Positions 36,383 to 47,100 of a stretch of 64,000 nt of DNA are shown piece by piece; within the stretch, counting starts at the first letter, position 1; the number at the start of each line of letters is the position of its first letter. Below the pieces are notes generated by a model that searched no databases, was not told the origin of the DNA, and saw nothing but the letters and a program-made list of their open reading frames with translations. The position numbers and the translations under genes were made by a program. The stretch covers positions 930,001-994,000 of the forward strand of contig CATNEN010000033.1 of NCBI GenBank assembly GCA_950097015.1. Direction: 5' to 3'. The DNA comes from Macrostomum hystrix (lineage: Eukaryota; Platyhelminthes; Macrostomidae).

Positions 36383-38269
36383 TATAATAATAATAATAAT
36401 AGTTACGTCCCACGCCGACCACGAAAAGTGGCGAAGAGGGGGGAGCGTCAAATCTCGCGCTTCAGTGCCAGGTCTCTGATGTGCTTCACGCCTGCCGCCT
36501 GGCTGGGTGCTCGGGCGTCTTCAAAAAGTCGGTCGATTTAGCGGGCTGATCGTCCCTGGCCGCGCCTGCGCGGTCCCTGCGAGGTCCACAGCAGGACATC
36601 CTGCAGCGGCTCTGGGCAGTATGCTTCGGCGCGGATGACATGCCCGGCCAGCCGCAGGCTGACTCAGCAGGACAGAAGGCCGCGTTAGGCGCGCACGCTG
36701 GTAGAGGGACTTGGTTGTCTCGCTGCCAGGGCCGCGGCGGGCACCGAAAGCGGCGCGAACTAGGGCCGCGTGTGCCGCGTCGAGCTGCGCCTCGAGCACC
36801 CCGGTCATCGTCCAGGTCTCAGCATTGTACAACAGGGCGGTCTCGACAACCGCCTGGAACAGCTGGGACCTGGCGCCGTTCGACAGGGCCTCGGAGAGCA
36901 GCACCGCCCACACAGAACGATAGGCGGCACAGGCCTTGCCGCGTCGTCTCGCCAGGTCGTCGCCCACGTCAGGCACCAGTCCGCCAAGATAGACGAACTG
37001 ACGGCACTTCGGGAGCACGGTCCCGGGGCCGTTACCGTCTCTTAGTCGAATCTCGGCAGGTAGGTTTTGCGGCAGGCCGGCCGGAACCCATTCTGCTCGT
37101 ACCGCAGAAACGAGTCCAGCACAGGCTGTAACCGTGCTAACAGCACCCGGTTGAACAGCTTCGCGGTACAGGACATAAGCGAGATCCCGCGATGCTCCTC
37201 CTTCCGCGTAGTGCCCGGCTTCTTCGGGATGCCGACGATGGTTGCCTGGGTCCACTCGCGGGGCGCAGGGCCTCCAGCCAGGTTCACAACGTTCACAACG
37301 GTCCAGACGACCCTGTTCTGCCGTTCAGGCCCGACAGAGGTGACAGCCCGGATCGCGTCGTCAACAGCGGCTTTCTGTCGACTTGCGTAGGCGTCTGCCA
37401 GGGCCTTCTCGGCATCGGATGTCGGTCGCCTGGCTCGCCGCAGATGTTCGACAGTGCGGCGGGCCTCACGGACCTCCGGGTCGCTCGCCCAAACTGGAAG
37501 TTGCCGTGACGCGGGTTCCATAAGCGGCAGAGTCTTGGCAGCGGCAGTGGCGATGGCTGAGTTGATTGTGCTGTAGTCCGGCGCCTGTGCTGATCCCAGA
37601 GCGGTCGCAAAGGCGTACGCAAACCTGCTGCGGGTGCCTGGGTCTTGCAAGGCGCGAAAGTACCTTCTTCTAGGGCGTTTTGGTGGACGGTACAGCGGAT
37701 CAGAGAGCCTCAGGTCGCAGTAGAACAGGCGATGGTCGGACCGGACAGCCAAGGGTTTCATTGTGTCGCAGTTCTGCAGCCGGCTGCGTTCGCGATGGCG
37801 AATCAGCACGTGGTCGAGCTGCGCCAAGCGGGTCGTGGCGAATCGGCCTCGCGCGTTCCGCCTCCTTCGCTTGCAGCCGGCGAAGGTCGCCAGCCGGTTG
37901 GGCGGTTTGCGGAAGCGCGTGTTGGCTGACACCAGGTCGAGCCTCGCCATCAGGTCCGCTAGCGCGGCGGTGTTGGCGTTCTGGCGTGGCGACACAAACG
38001 GGCAGCGCTGGGACCGCGGTGCTACAGCGTTGAGATCACCAAGCATCACCACAGTGTCGCGGTGCGCCACCATCTCGAGCTGCTCCGACAGGAACTCGAA
38101 GAATTCCTGCACCTCCTGCTGATGGGCAGCTGTGGGAGCGTACGCACAGAAAAGCCGCACATTGCGGCGACGTAGTCTCACGTCCACGCGCAGCAGTCGG
38201 GCTGACAGGCTGACGCAGCAGATGCTCTCGCGTAGCCGTGGTCCGACAAGCACGCCGACTCCTCCGCGG
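36383..38269 (-). pseudogene. Host non-LTR retrotransposon, 3' part (endonuclease and damaged reverse transcriptase)
   Basis: The minus-strand frame 38257-37042 holds most of an AP-endonuclease (GGVGVLVGPRL; FCAYAPT; VVMLGDLNAV; AVRSDHRLFY) and the reverse-transcriptase fingers (GISLMSCTAKLFNRVLLARL; EQNGFRP). In 37255-36521, another frame, it resumes with the thumb region (FVYLGGLVPDVG; LLYNAETWTMT). The palm with the YADD box is missing, so an internal deletion has killed it. The FxYLGS...ETWTLT style is that of RTE/CR1-like elements; clade uncertain. The 3' tail is a (tat)n run at 36383-36401. Its 5' part lies at 41762-42264, separated by the element inserted at 38270. Confidence 0.8.
38258..38269. 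repeat. Target-site duplication, left copy
   Basis: actcctccgcgg, repeated exactly at 41762-41773, flanks the plus-strand retrotransposon. Removing the insert plus one copy rejoins the host element's endonuclease in frame. Confidence 0.9.
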
Positions 38270-38357
38270 GCCTGTCAAACGGAGCTCCCTTCACGTGGGG
38301 ACAGGTGCCACAGACGCGTTCTGTGCCAAATGCTCCGGCTCCCCGGATGTCGCTTCG

Positions 38358-39653
38358 ATGTCCGCACCCCAACCCGCTGGCGGGTTTTTGGGAGGGTGGC
38401 AGGCCAACCCCGACTGGTCTCGCCGCCGGGTTCTGTTGTCGGGGGATGTTGAGACGAACCCCGGTCCTATCCAGGCCGATCTCCGTGTCCTGCAGTGGAA
38501 CCTAAACGGGCTACAGGCGCGTCGACCGGCACTTGAACGGCTGCTGGAGGAAAACAAAATAGACATCGCCCTTCTGCAGGAATCTAACCTCACCGAGAGA
38601 GAGCCCACACCCAAGTTCCGCGGCTACACCGTCCACCGCCGCGACCGGGTCGTCCACCGGGGGGGTGGCGGTCACCATGGAGGCCTGCTCACTCTGGTCA
38701 AACAAGGCCTGGCCCATGAAGAGGTGGAGGCGGGTCTGCGGACCCCCGTCAACGCGGCCCTGGAGCAGCTGACCATCCGTCTGTTCGGGGACAAGTCCAA
38801 GCCGCTGCACCTCACCAACCTCTACCGCCCACCTGTACGGCACTCCGACGCGGACGACCGGGACGGGGCCCTACACACCAACGGCTGGCCCACCGATGGG
38901 CACTGGCTGCTGATGGGCGACCTCAACGCTCACGGTAGCTGGGACCCGAATGCTGATCCGGACTCCCCGGGAAGCGAGCTCGACGATTGGCTGAGCGACC
39001 ACGGCTGGATGGCGCTCAACGACGGCAGTGCCACTAGAGTGAGCCCGGGGGGTGGTGAGTCGGCGCCCGACGTGTCGCTCTGCAGTGCTGTCTGGTCCAG
39101 CCGGATCAGCTGGCGCGTGGGGGACGCCATGGGGTCGGACCACCTTCCTCTGCTGCTGACCATCGCCTTCACCCAAACCCATGAACGCCGCCGCCCAGCT
39201 GGCTTCAACCTGCGACGGGCGGACTGGCCGACCTACGCGACGCGGGCGGGTGATTTTTTCCTGGGCTGGCCGGCGGACGGCTTTCGGTCCGTGGAGGCCG
39301 CCAATGCAGACTTCTGCCGCAGGATCCTGGAAGCGGCGAGCTGCATCCCCAAGGGCAGAGTTAAGAAGGCCAAGAGCTGGTGGGACGAGCGTTGCAGACG
39401 GGCCCAGGGCGCCACTCGCGGCGCCTTAGCGGCAGCCAGAGCCGCGCCAGGTGACTTGGAAGCCGCGGCGAGGTACCGCGCTGCCCGCGACCAAGCCGAC
39501 CGAGTGTACCAACAGGCGAAGACCGAGTCCTGGCAAGGTTTCGTCGCGGAGCTGTCGGCCAGGTCCCCAGACAACAAGGTCTGGAACACCATCAGGGCCC
39601 TCGATGGCCGAGCGCATGAGGGCCCTTTGACGACCTGCAGACGCGGCCGATGA
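38358..39653 (+). pseudogene. Retrotransposon ORF, 5' half: 2A peptide and AP-endonuclease
   Basis: From the first ATG inside the element (38358), 36 or so residues precede a canonical 2A sequence (LLSGDVETNPGP, coded by 38433-38468), where ribosomes skip the Gly-Pro bond. The endonuclease follows with its motifs in order: LQWNLNGL (Asn), ALLQES (Glu), LTNLYRPP (Tyr), LMGDLNAHGSW (Asp, Asn) and MGSDHLPL (Asp, His). After a linker (KSWWDERCRRAQ) the frame stops at 39651-39653 where the RT fingers should begin. The apparent open frame starting upstream at 38238 lies partly in host sequence. Intact catalytic motifs, but cut off from its RT. Confidence 0.88.
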
Positions 39654-41731
39654 CGAGGACCCTGGTGGCAGCGATCGACTTCTTCGCTGCTTTTGACCGA
39701 ACCTGGCGCCTCGGGGTGCTTCGGCAACTGGCTCGAGCGAGCGCCCCGGGACGGTGGCTGCGCTGGATCCGCGCGTTTCTGGCTGACCGGAGAGCTCGAG
39801 TGCGCTGGGTTGATAGCATGAGCCGCCCCAAGATCCTGAAGGAGGGAGTCCCGCAAGGCAGTCCGTTGTCCCCGCTGCTGTTCAACATTGCGACCTGTAC
39901 CCTGCCAGCCGCCATCCAGTCCGCCGCCCCGCTCTGTAAGCCGCTGCAATACGCCGATGACCTGTCCATCAAGACGTCGGCGGGCACTGCGGCGGCAGCG
40001 GCGGAGAACATGCAACAAGCGTTGGAAGCGGCAGAAACCTGGTGCCAGCAGCATCACTTCGAACTGGCCCCAAACAAGACCGAGGCCCTGCTGGTGAGTA
40101 CCCATCCAGTGGAGAATACCGAGGCCTTCAGCAACTCTGTTCAGCTCCAGGTCGGTGGGCAGACGATCAGCTGCCAGAAGGAGGCGCGCATCCTGGGGGT
40201 GTTCGTGGACTCCCAGGTCACCTTCGCCGAGCAGGCCCGCCGCGCGCTGGCTGCCATGCGGAGCCGGCTCAACGCCCTGCGGGCTGTGGCTTCCCGCCGG
40301 TGGGGAGCTGACGCTGATACGCTTCGTCGGCTCTACTGCGGCTACGTTCGCCCGGCGGGGCTGTACGCGGCAGAGGTGTGGTGGCCTTTTCTGGCTCGCA
40401 CCCACCGGGAGCGGTTGGAGTCGATGAATTACGCCGCGGCCCGGGCTATCACCGGTGTCAGTCCCGGTGCCCGGGCTGCTGCGCTGATCGCGGACGCCGG
40501 GCTACAGCCCCTGGACGTCATTTGCCGGATTCGGGCGGCTGAGCTCTACCTGCGATGCCGCCAGTTCAGCGAGGACCACCCGCTGCGGAAGCTAACCGAC
40601 GCCCCGCCGAACACGACGAGACTGCGGTCGAGAGGGGGCGGGACCCGCGGGTGCTGGAGAGAGACGGCGCTTGCGGCCCTGGAGGAGGCGGGATGTCACG
40701 CTAGGAACATCGAGGGGTGCGTTCCGCTCTCCTGCCTGCACCGGCCGTGGACCCCTCATCACTCGGCCCGCTTCGCTGCGGCGGATGCTGGGCGCGAGGA
40801 GCCCCCGGAGGTCCGACGCGCGAGGGCCTTAGAACTGCTGGACTCCCTTCGCCGGAGCGACCCGCCGTACCTCCAAATCTGGACAGACGGGGCGGCGGAA
40901 GAAGGCTTCAGAAATGGCGGAGGAGGCTACATCATCCGGCGTCAAGCTATCGGCCCCGACGTCAAGGGCAGTATCCCGACCGGACGGTGGACCAGTTCGA
41001 CCACTTCAGAAGCGGCCGCGGCGGCGGCGGGGCTCGAGGCAGCCCTCGGTCTCCTTCGGGGGAAGCCGAGCTCGGCGATCTGGCTGCTGTTCGACTCACG
41101 AGCCCTGTTCCAGCGGCTGCAGTCCTCGACCAAGTGCCTGCAAGACCACGCCACCGCGCAAGCCGCGATCCTGCTCCAACAGCTGGCCAGCGAGCACAGG
41201 CCAACGGTCATCTGGATCCCAGGGCATGCAGGCCTTGCGCTTAACGAGGCCGCCGATGAGCTGGCCCGGAGAGGGTCCGCCATGCAGCAAGACCCCCAGC
41301 CAGTCCCCGTGTCGGCCGCCAGGGCCGCCCTCCGTCGCCAGGGACGAGCGGCCGAATTGGCTGAGTATAATCAGCTGGTTCCGGCGGACCACCCCCACAG
41401 GCTCTGCGGCGGAGCGCAGTTCATCCACCGGCCAGGCTGGCCGCGGACGGCCGAGGTGGCGCTGTACCAGCTTCGGGCCAACCGGGCGCCCTTCCTGCAG
41501 GCCACCCGGCATCGTTGGGGCCGCGACCCAACCGCTGCCTGCCCGCACTGCAATGCCCCCGAAGAAGACACCCGGCATTTCCTGTTAGACTGCCCCAGGT
41601 GGGCGGAGGAGCGCCGGCTTCACATCCCAGAGGCTATCAACGGCTCTATGTCCCCACTGCAGAACGACCCAGAAGGGGTGCGGGCCTTCGTCGAGGCGTC
41701 GGGCGCGCTGGCGCGCCCCCCGTATGCCTAG
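39650..41731 (+). pseudogene. Retrotransposon ORF, 3' half: reverse transcriptase palm, RNase H, zinc knuckle
   Basis: This 693-codon frame overlaps the endonuclease stop by ATGA. It opens directly in RT motif A (VAAIDFFAAFDRTW), then motif B (GVPQGSPLSPLLFN) and motif C (LQYADDLSI); thumb, with ILGVFVDSQVTF. RNase H has all acidic residues and the His: IWTDGAAEEG, TTSEAAAAAAGLEA, LLFDSRAL and WIPGHAGLALNEAADELAR. The tail has a CPHC...H...C knuckle (ACPHCNAPEEDTRHFLLDC). About 120 RT residues expected before motif A are absent, consistent with a deletion. The ATG is probably not a real start; the two frames were once one polyprotein. Confidence 0.9.
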
Positions 41732-41761
41732 CTTGGGATCCGAACCAACACACACACACAC

Positions 41762-41773
41762 ACTCCTCCGCGG
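41762..41773. repeat. Target-site duplication, right copy
   Basis: actcctccgcgg, identical to 38258-38269, directly after the (ac)n tail of the inserted element. Confidence 0.9.
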
Positions 41774-42264
41774 CCTCTGCTGTCCGCTGACGTGTAGTGC
41801 AGCGTCCAGCCGCTCCCCAGATCCTCACGGTGTAGGCCAGCAGTGATTGACACCTCCTGCAGCTAGCATGACGAGGTCCAGCCGCAGGTCAGATGCCAGC
41901 TTTGCGAGCATGCCCCTTCTCCAGGCAGACTTTAGTTGAAGGTTGCTAGCCTTAGAGCGCGGTTTGTAAAGGCTGGGGCCCGATGTTGGTGGGCCTCACG
42001 GTCCCCGGCGCCACCCGGCGGAGCCGGCTGGGCGGGGGTCGGCAGATCAGTGTTGCCAGCAGATTGGCGGAGGCGGCCTTTCATTCGCCCTCGCCAGTTG
42101 CGTTCCCTTCGCCGCTCGGTGCGACGTCGGGTGCTTCGCTGTCCACGCCGTCCTCCCGACCTGCCGCACTTGGCAGCCGCAGCACCAGGGCGCGGCTCTC
42201 CGTGTTGGCCGAGGCAAGCGCTGGGGGCTCCAGCGTCACCAGGAGGCGCGGCATTTATTTGCAC
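41774..42264 (-). pseudogene. Host non-LTR retrotransposon, 5' part
   Basis: The minus-strand frame 42264-41932 ends in RLATFN, the typical start of an AP-endonuclease. After one or more frameshifts the sequence continues, in other frames, with remnants MLAKLASDLRLDL, DLGSGWTLHYTSAD and SRGRGGV, reaching the duplication at 41773, where it joins in frame with the part at 38257. The 5' end is not defined; a 17-bp array begins at about 42252. The N-terminal ~90 residues are Arg/Pro/Ala-rich and not identified. Confidence 0.75.
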
Positions 42265-42432
42265 TAGGGTGCAAATAATTTAACACTGCAAATAATTTAA
42301 CACTGCAAATAATTTAACACTGCAAATAATTTAACACTGCAAATAATTTAACACTGCAAATAATTTAACACTGCAAATAATTTAACACTGCAAATAATTT
42401 AACACTGCAAATAATTTAACACTGCAAATAAG
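42252..42432. repeat. 17-bp minisatellite (TGCAAATAATTTAACAC)n
   Basis: About ten near-perfect copies abutting the 5' end of the host retrotransposon. 42433-42837 holds only a 108-codon frame with no recognisable similarity. Confidence 0.9.
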
Positions 42433-42837
42433 GACTATGGAAACTTGAATTTGTGGAGCAGATCAATACAGTCATTATATTCTACGAGTATATATGAGCA
42501 AGGTGCCTATGGGCATGAAGCTGCATATATGCGACTCTTGAATGAATATGAGTTCCAATTATTGATTTCACGCAGAGCGGAACAAGTGCAGCATGGTGGA
42601 TGCGCGCATCCTGTTCAAATTGTGAGACAGGAAAAGCAAATACACACGATTTCCCGAAACAGCCTTTGTTGCCAGGTCTGCCCTGTCCCCTTGAAATTAT
42701 GCATTTTGAAGATGAGAAAAAAATTAGCAAGAAACTTGCCTGCCTGCATTCTCGTAGTTATAGACTGCTAAATTGAACTGTTCAATAATATAGACAGAAT
42801 TTTCGCTGTCTACCTCTTTAATAACATCTGCGTTTTC

Positions 42838-43358
42838 CTTCGAATAGGTCCTGTCTGTCCTGTTCGAATAGGTCCTGTCTGTCCTGTTCGAATAGGTCCT
42901 GTCTGTCCTGTTCGAATAGGTCCTGTCTGTCCTGTTCGAATAGGTCCTGTCTGTCCTGTTCGAATAGGTCCTGTCTGTCCTGTTCGAATAGGTCCTGTCT
43001 GTCCTGTTCGAATAGGTCCTGTCTGTCCTGTTCGAATAGGTCCTGTCTGTCCTGTTCGAATAGGTCCGTCTGTCTGTCGAATAGGTCCTGTCTGTCTGTC
43101 GAATAGGTCCTGTCTGTCCTGTTCGAATAGGTCCTGTCTGTCCTGTTCGAATAGGTCCTGTCTGTCCTGTTCGAATAGGTCCTGTCTGTCCTGTTCGAAT
43201 AGGTCCTGTCTGTCCTGTTCGAATAGGTCCTGTCTGTCCTGTTCGAATAGGTCCTGTCTGTCCTGTTCGAATAGGTCCTGTCTGTCCTGCTCGAATAGGT
43301 CCTGTCTGTCCTGTTCGAATAGGTCCTGTCTGTCCTGTTCGAATAGGTCCTGTATTGT
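42838..43358. repeat. 24-bp minisatellite (GAATAGGTCCTGTCTGTCCTGTTC)n
   Basis: About 21 copies, nearly identical. Two shortened copies near 43068-43100 (ccgtctgtctgtc) shift the frame, so that the minus-strand translation switches from LFEQDRQD to GPIRTGQT repeats. 43359-43957 shows no clear gene. Confidence 0.9.
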
Positions 43359-43957
43359 CGATCTCTCCACGGTCGACTAACTCTCTAGTACTTCATCTCA
43401 TATCTCCTGTGTCCCATCTCTCACGTGTCCCATCTCTCCTATGTCTCGTCTCTCCACAGCTTCATCTCTCCACTGTGGAGATGAGACTCGATGATATGAG
43501 TTCTCGCAATATTTTCATAGGAATGAAAGTGCCCTCATATAAAAATGAAATAGATAGATATTATCAGTAACTTTTACGACCCAATCGACATAAACACTCT
43601 ATATACTATTGTGTCTAGACTGAATTTCACAGCGTGCAAACTAGCAGCTACACGTACTAGTCCAGCTTTTGTTATTGACAGACATGATGGGAATCATAAT
43701 TCATTATTGAAACAATGCAACCTATCAAGTCGTTTGGCCCAGCAGGCCTTATGTAGTCAGAATATCAAACGAGAGGAAGCGCGGGTGCACTGCAGTAGCA
43801 CAAGTGCTTCGCTGATGCAAGTCAATCGACGAAGATCATTCGCCGGTTCTGACCAGCGCCTGTCTTCCCCCGGCTATTTCCCTGTCTAGTCTCCTATTTC
43901 TCTCCTCTCTCATTGGCTCCTGCGTCTGTCAAACGAATCGTCGGAGCTGTAACCAAC

Positions 43958-44000
43958 ATGGCGGAGGAGGGGAGAAGGGACTGCGAGTTCAGAGCCAGCG
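43958..44000 (+). other. Possible alternative or upstream first exon of the receptor gene
   Basis: A start codon in good context (aacATGGcg) opens a short frame (MAEEGRRDCEFRAS) that runs into a strong donor (cg, then gtaagt at 44001). It may be a 5' UTR exon with an upstream ATG, or the first exon of something else. No downstream partner could be assigned. Confidence 0.25.
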
Positions 44001-44146
44001 GTAAGTTAGTGAGAAGCACGTATTTAGCTGCTGGGCGCATATTGACAGTATAGCTGCTGCTGAGTTCCGTTCCAAGCCGGGATCATGGATGAGTATCCGG
44101 TTCCAGTTGCTGCTGTCCTTCGAGCTACATTGACGTCGCAATAGTC

Positions 44147-47100
44147 ATGGCAACCAGGCCACTACTTTCTCGCAGAGTCTCCACACAGCTGCTACTTACG
44201 ATCGTGCTGCTGCTCATTCAAGAGTCGCATTCGTCAGAGCTGCAGAGCGATCGCCGGGTCAGCTTTCAGACTGGGGTGTACCCGGGCGATCTGCTGCTGG
44301 GAGCCCTGTACCCCCTGCACTACGCCAACCTGTCCGCTGGGCCCTGGGATCGCTGCGGCCGTCTAAACCCGCTGGAAGGCGTCCAGGCAGTGGAGGCGAC
44401 TCTATTCACCCTGGAGCGCCTGCGACAGTCCGGCCTGCTGGCTGGCAACCTCAGCATCGGTGCCCTAGCGGTGGACACCTGCCAGGATGTGGACGTGGCG
44501 CTCAATCAGTCGTTGAACTTCACCAACGCTTTGGCTGCCGGGGCGCTGCGCCGTGGACTCATCCGGTGTCCGGCCGGAGGCCAGCCAGCATTCGTAGCCA
44601 ATGCCGGCGCTAGCGTAGGAGGCACCGACGGTGTCATCGGTCTGCTAGGAGCCGCCGAGAGTGACGTTACTGTAGCCATAGCCGGCTTCATGAAGCACTT
44701 CAGGGTGCCGCAGGTAGGGCTGGTTGTAGAATTTTTGTTTTTTAAGATTCACCTCCTATCCCACAGGAATCCCTAACGCCTATCACTCTTCACATTTCCA
44801 GCCAACTCGCTCCATTTCCTAGCCTCCCGATCACAGTTCGCGCCTCGATCCCCCCAACCCCCAGCCCTCTAGCCTAGCGCTCTCCACTCTTCACTTGTCC
44901 AGCAACCTCGCTCCATTTTCTACCCTCCCAATTCACACCTCGAGCCCCCCAGCCCTACACTCCCCATCTTCAATTCCCAACCACCTCGATCCATTTTCTA
45001 CCCTCCCAGTTAACACCTCTATCCCCCAACCCAACACTCTTCACTCTACGCTTGTCCAGCCACCTCGCTCCATTTCCTACCCTCCCTGGTCACACCTCGA
45101 GCCCCCAGCCCTACACTCCCCATCTTCAATTCCCAACCACCTCGATCCATTTTCTACCCTCCCAGTTAACACCTCTATCCCCCAACCCAACATTCTTCAC
45201 TCTACGCTTGTCCAGCCACCTCGCTCCATTTCCTACCCTCCCAGTTCGCTCCTCTATTGCCCAGCCCAACGCTCTCCACTCTTCACTCTTAGAAACGCTG
45301 CCACAGAGCCCTGCAATAAATTAACACACAGGGCTATCACATAAGTTTCTGGCCCGTTTTGCAGCCAGAGTTCGCCAAAAAAACTCCTGGATGAGCACAT
45401 TTGTGTCTCAGAATTCGGCACTGCCGATTGACAAGTCAGTTGAATATGCAAATTACTAGATAAATTGGTATCTAGTCGTATCGTTTTTAGGCGCAATGGT
45501 CGCTATTTCCTTGTGAAAAGTAATTGTCTGGCCACCTAATTTCTATTCATTGAATATTGTGTCATTTTTCATACAAGTACTCGTATTTTAGTAAGGAGAT
45601 TCGGTTTATCCATTAGGAAGGAAATTTTAACAGCAAAAACTCCCATGATCTTCATAAGAGTAGAAATTTGAAAATTATTCCTCCAGGTGTTTAAGAAACT
45701 AAATACAAAAGTTCTTTTTGAAGTGAAACTCCCTTACCCTTGTCTGTGGACTAGGTTATCCTCCCTTACCAAGTCTGTGTATGCGATAATACCATGGTGA
45801 GCACCATGCGCTAGTGTTAAGATCTAGAATGATTAATAGTTAATATGAAAATCATGCCCAAATTTAGTGGTAGTGAAATCACAGATAAAAGTACACAGTC
45901 CTGGGCCTAGCAAACAGACCGGTAGAAGCGCTCAACCAGCAGTCAGGTCCACGCACAGCCGCTTTCCAGGCAAAGCAAACAGAAGAAATTCCTGCAGATA
46001 TTTGCTTTCCCCCCCGACTCATCAATTCTCAATTCAGAAGATTTTTTCTAAGAACTCTCGCTGCCCAAGTCACGTGATACGAAGCTGGGGAGCGGAATTG
46101 GTGGGGGGTAGAATGTTCCCTTCGCGGTGACTTCCCTTCCGCACGGTCACTCAGCTCTGCTTCATTCATCGGCCAAGCAACTGCTTAAATTTCAGATCAG
46201 CTACCTGTCCACCTCGCCGATTCTGAGCTCCAAGGAGAAGTTCCCCTACTTTCTGCGCACGGTGCCATCCGATTCTAATACAGTTCGAGGCATTGTGGAC
46301 CTACTCAGGTGAGAAGCTGCTATAGTAATACTAGTAACAACAAAATAAAAAAATAGAAATAAGAATAAAATTAATATAAAAATTATTTTAGTTTCATCCA
46401 GTAAAAAATATATCTTGAGTATAAATTATAGATAAAGAGAATGATATAAACATTAAATTATTAAATTGTTAAATTATTATTATTATTATTATTATTAAAT
46501 TATTAAATTAAATTAAATTTATAACTAATTAAATAATACCAATAATAGTTTAACAACACCGACGAGAACAACAACAGAAATCTTAAAAACAAAGAAATTA
46601 TTAAAATTATATAACAATATTATTTATTTAAAAGTATTGCTAACAATTTTCCTCCTTGCTTAATCGTTTCTATTTGTTAATATTTGTTTTTTATTAGCAT
46701 TATTATTATCTTATTATTACTAGCTTGGAGACAATTCTGATTATTCGGTTGACTCCTGAGCACACTGAGCACACGCAGATACCGTTCGCAGGCAGTGTCT
46801 GCCCACTGAATTTTTCATTTTAAATTGGCTCTCTAGGGCGTATATTGGGCCCAAATGAATGTGGCCTCGACGCGGAATCGAGCTCAGGGACCTTGGTGCG
46901 AGAGACAAATGCGTGAAACTCTCTGCATGCCATGAACCCGAGTCGCTGCATTATGCCATTAATATGCCGGGGAATTCTCGATGTTTCTTTGCAAGACATG
47001 CAAGGTGAAACAGCCCACTCGGTTACAAGTCCTTGAATGGTCCTCAACGTGAGTAGGCTCCGCTTCTAAAAGAGAAGAAATATTTTTTCTTAGATTCGAA

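Larger units (their letters stand above)
38270..41761 (+). mobile_element. Inserted non-LTR retrotransposon (2A peptide, endonuclease, RT, RNase H)
   Basis: A 3.5-kb plus-strand element bounded by a 12-bp target-site duplication and ending in an (ac)n tail (41747-41761). Order: short leader, 2A peptide, AP-endonuclease, reverse transcriptase, RNase H and a C-terminal zinc knuckle. The combination of AP-endonuclease and RNase H places it in the I/Ingi/R1-like superclade (inference). An internal deletion near 39630 removes the RT fingers, so this copy is defective, though two long frames stay open. High GC, unlike the surrounding intergenic DNA. Confidence 0.9.

Noticed and set aside
39233-40405. 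390-codon minus-strand frame
   Set aside because: Antisense shadow of the GC-rich reverse-transcriptase and endonuclease frames, with no motif of its own.
42445-42771. 108-codon plus-strand frame
   Set aside because: AT-rich, no recognisable motif, lies between two minisatellites; probably chance.
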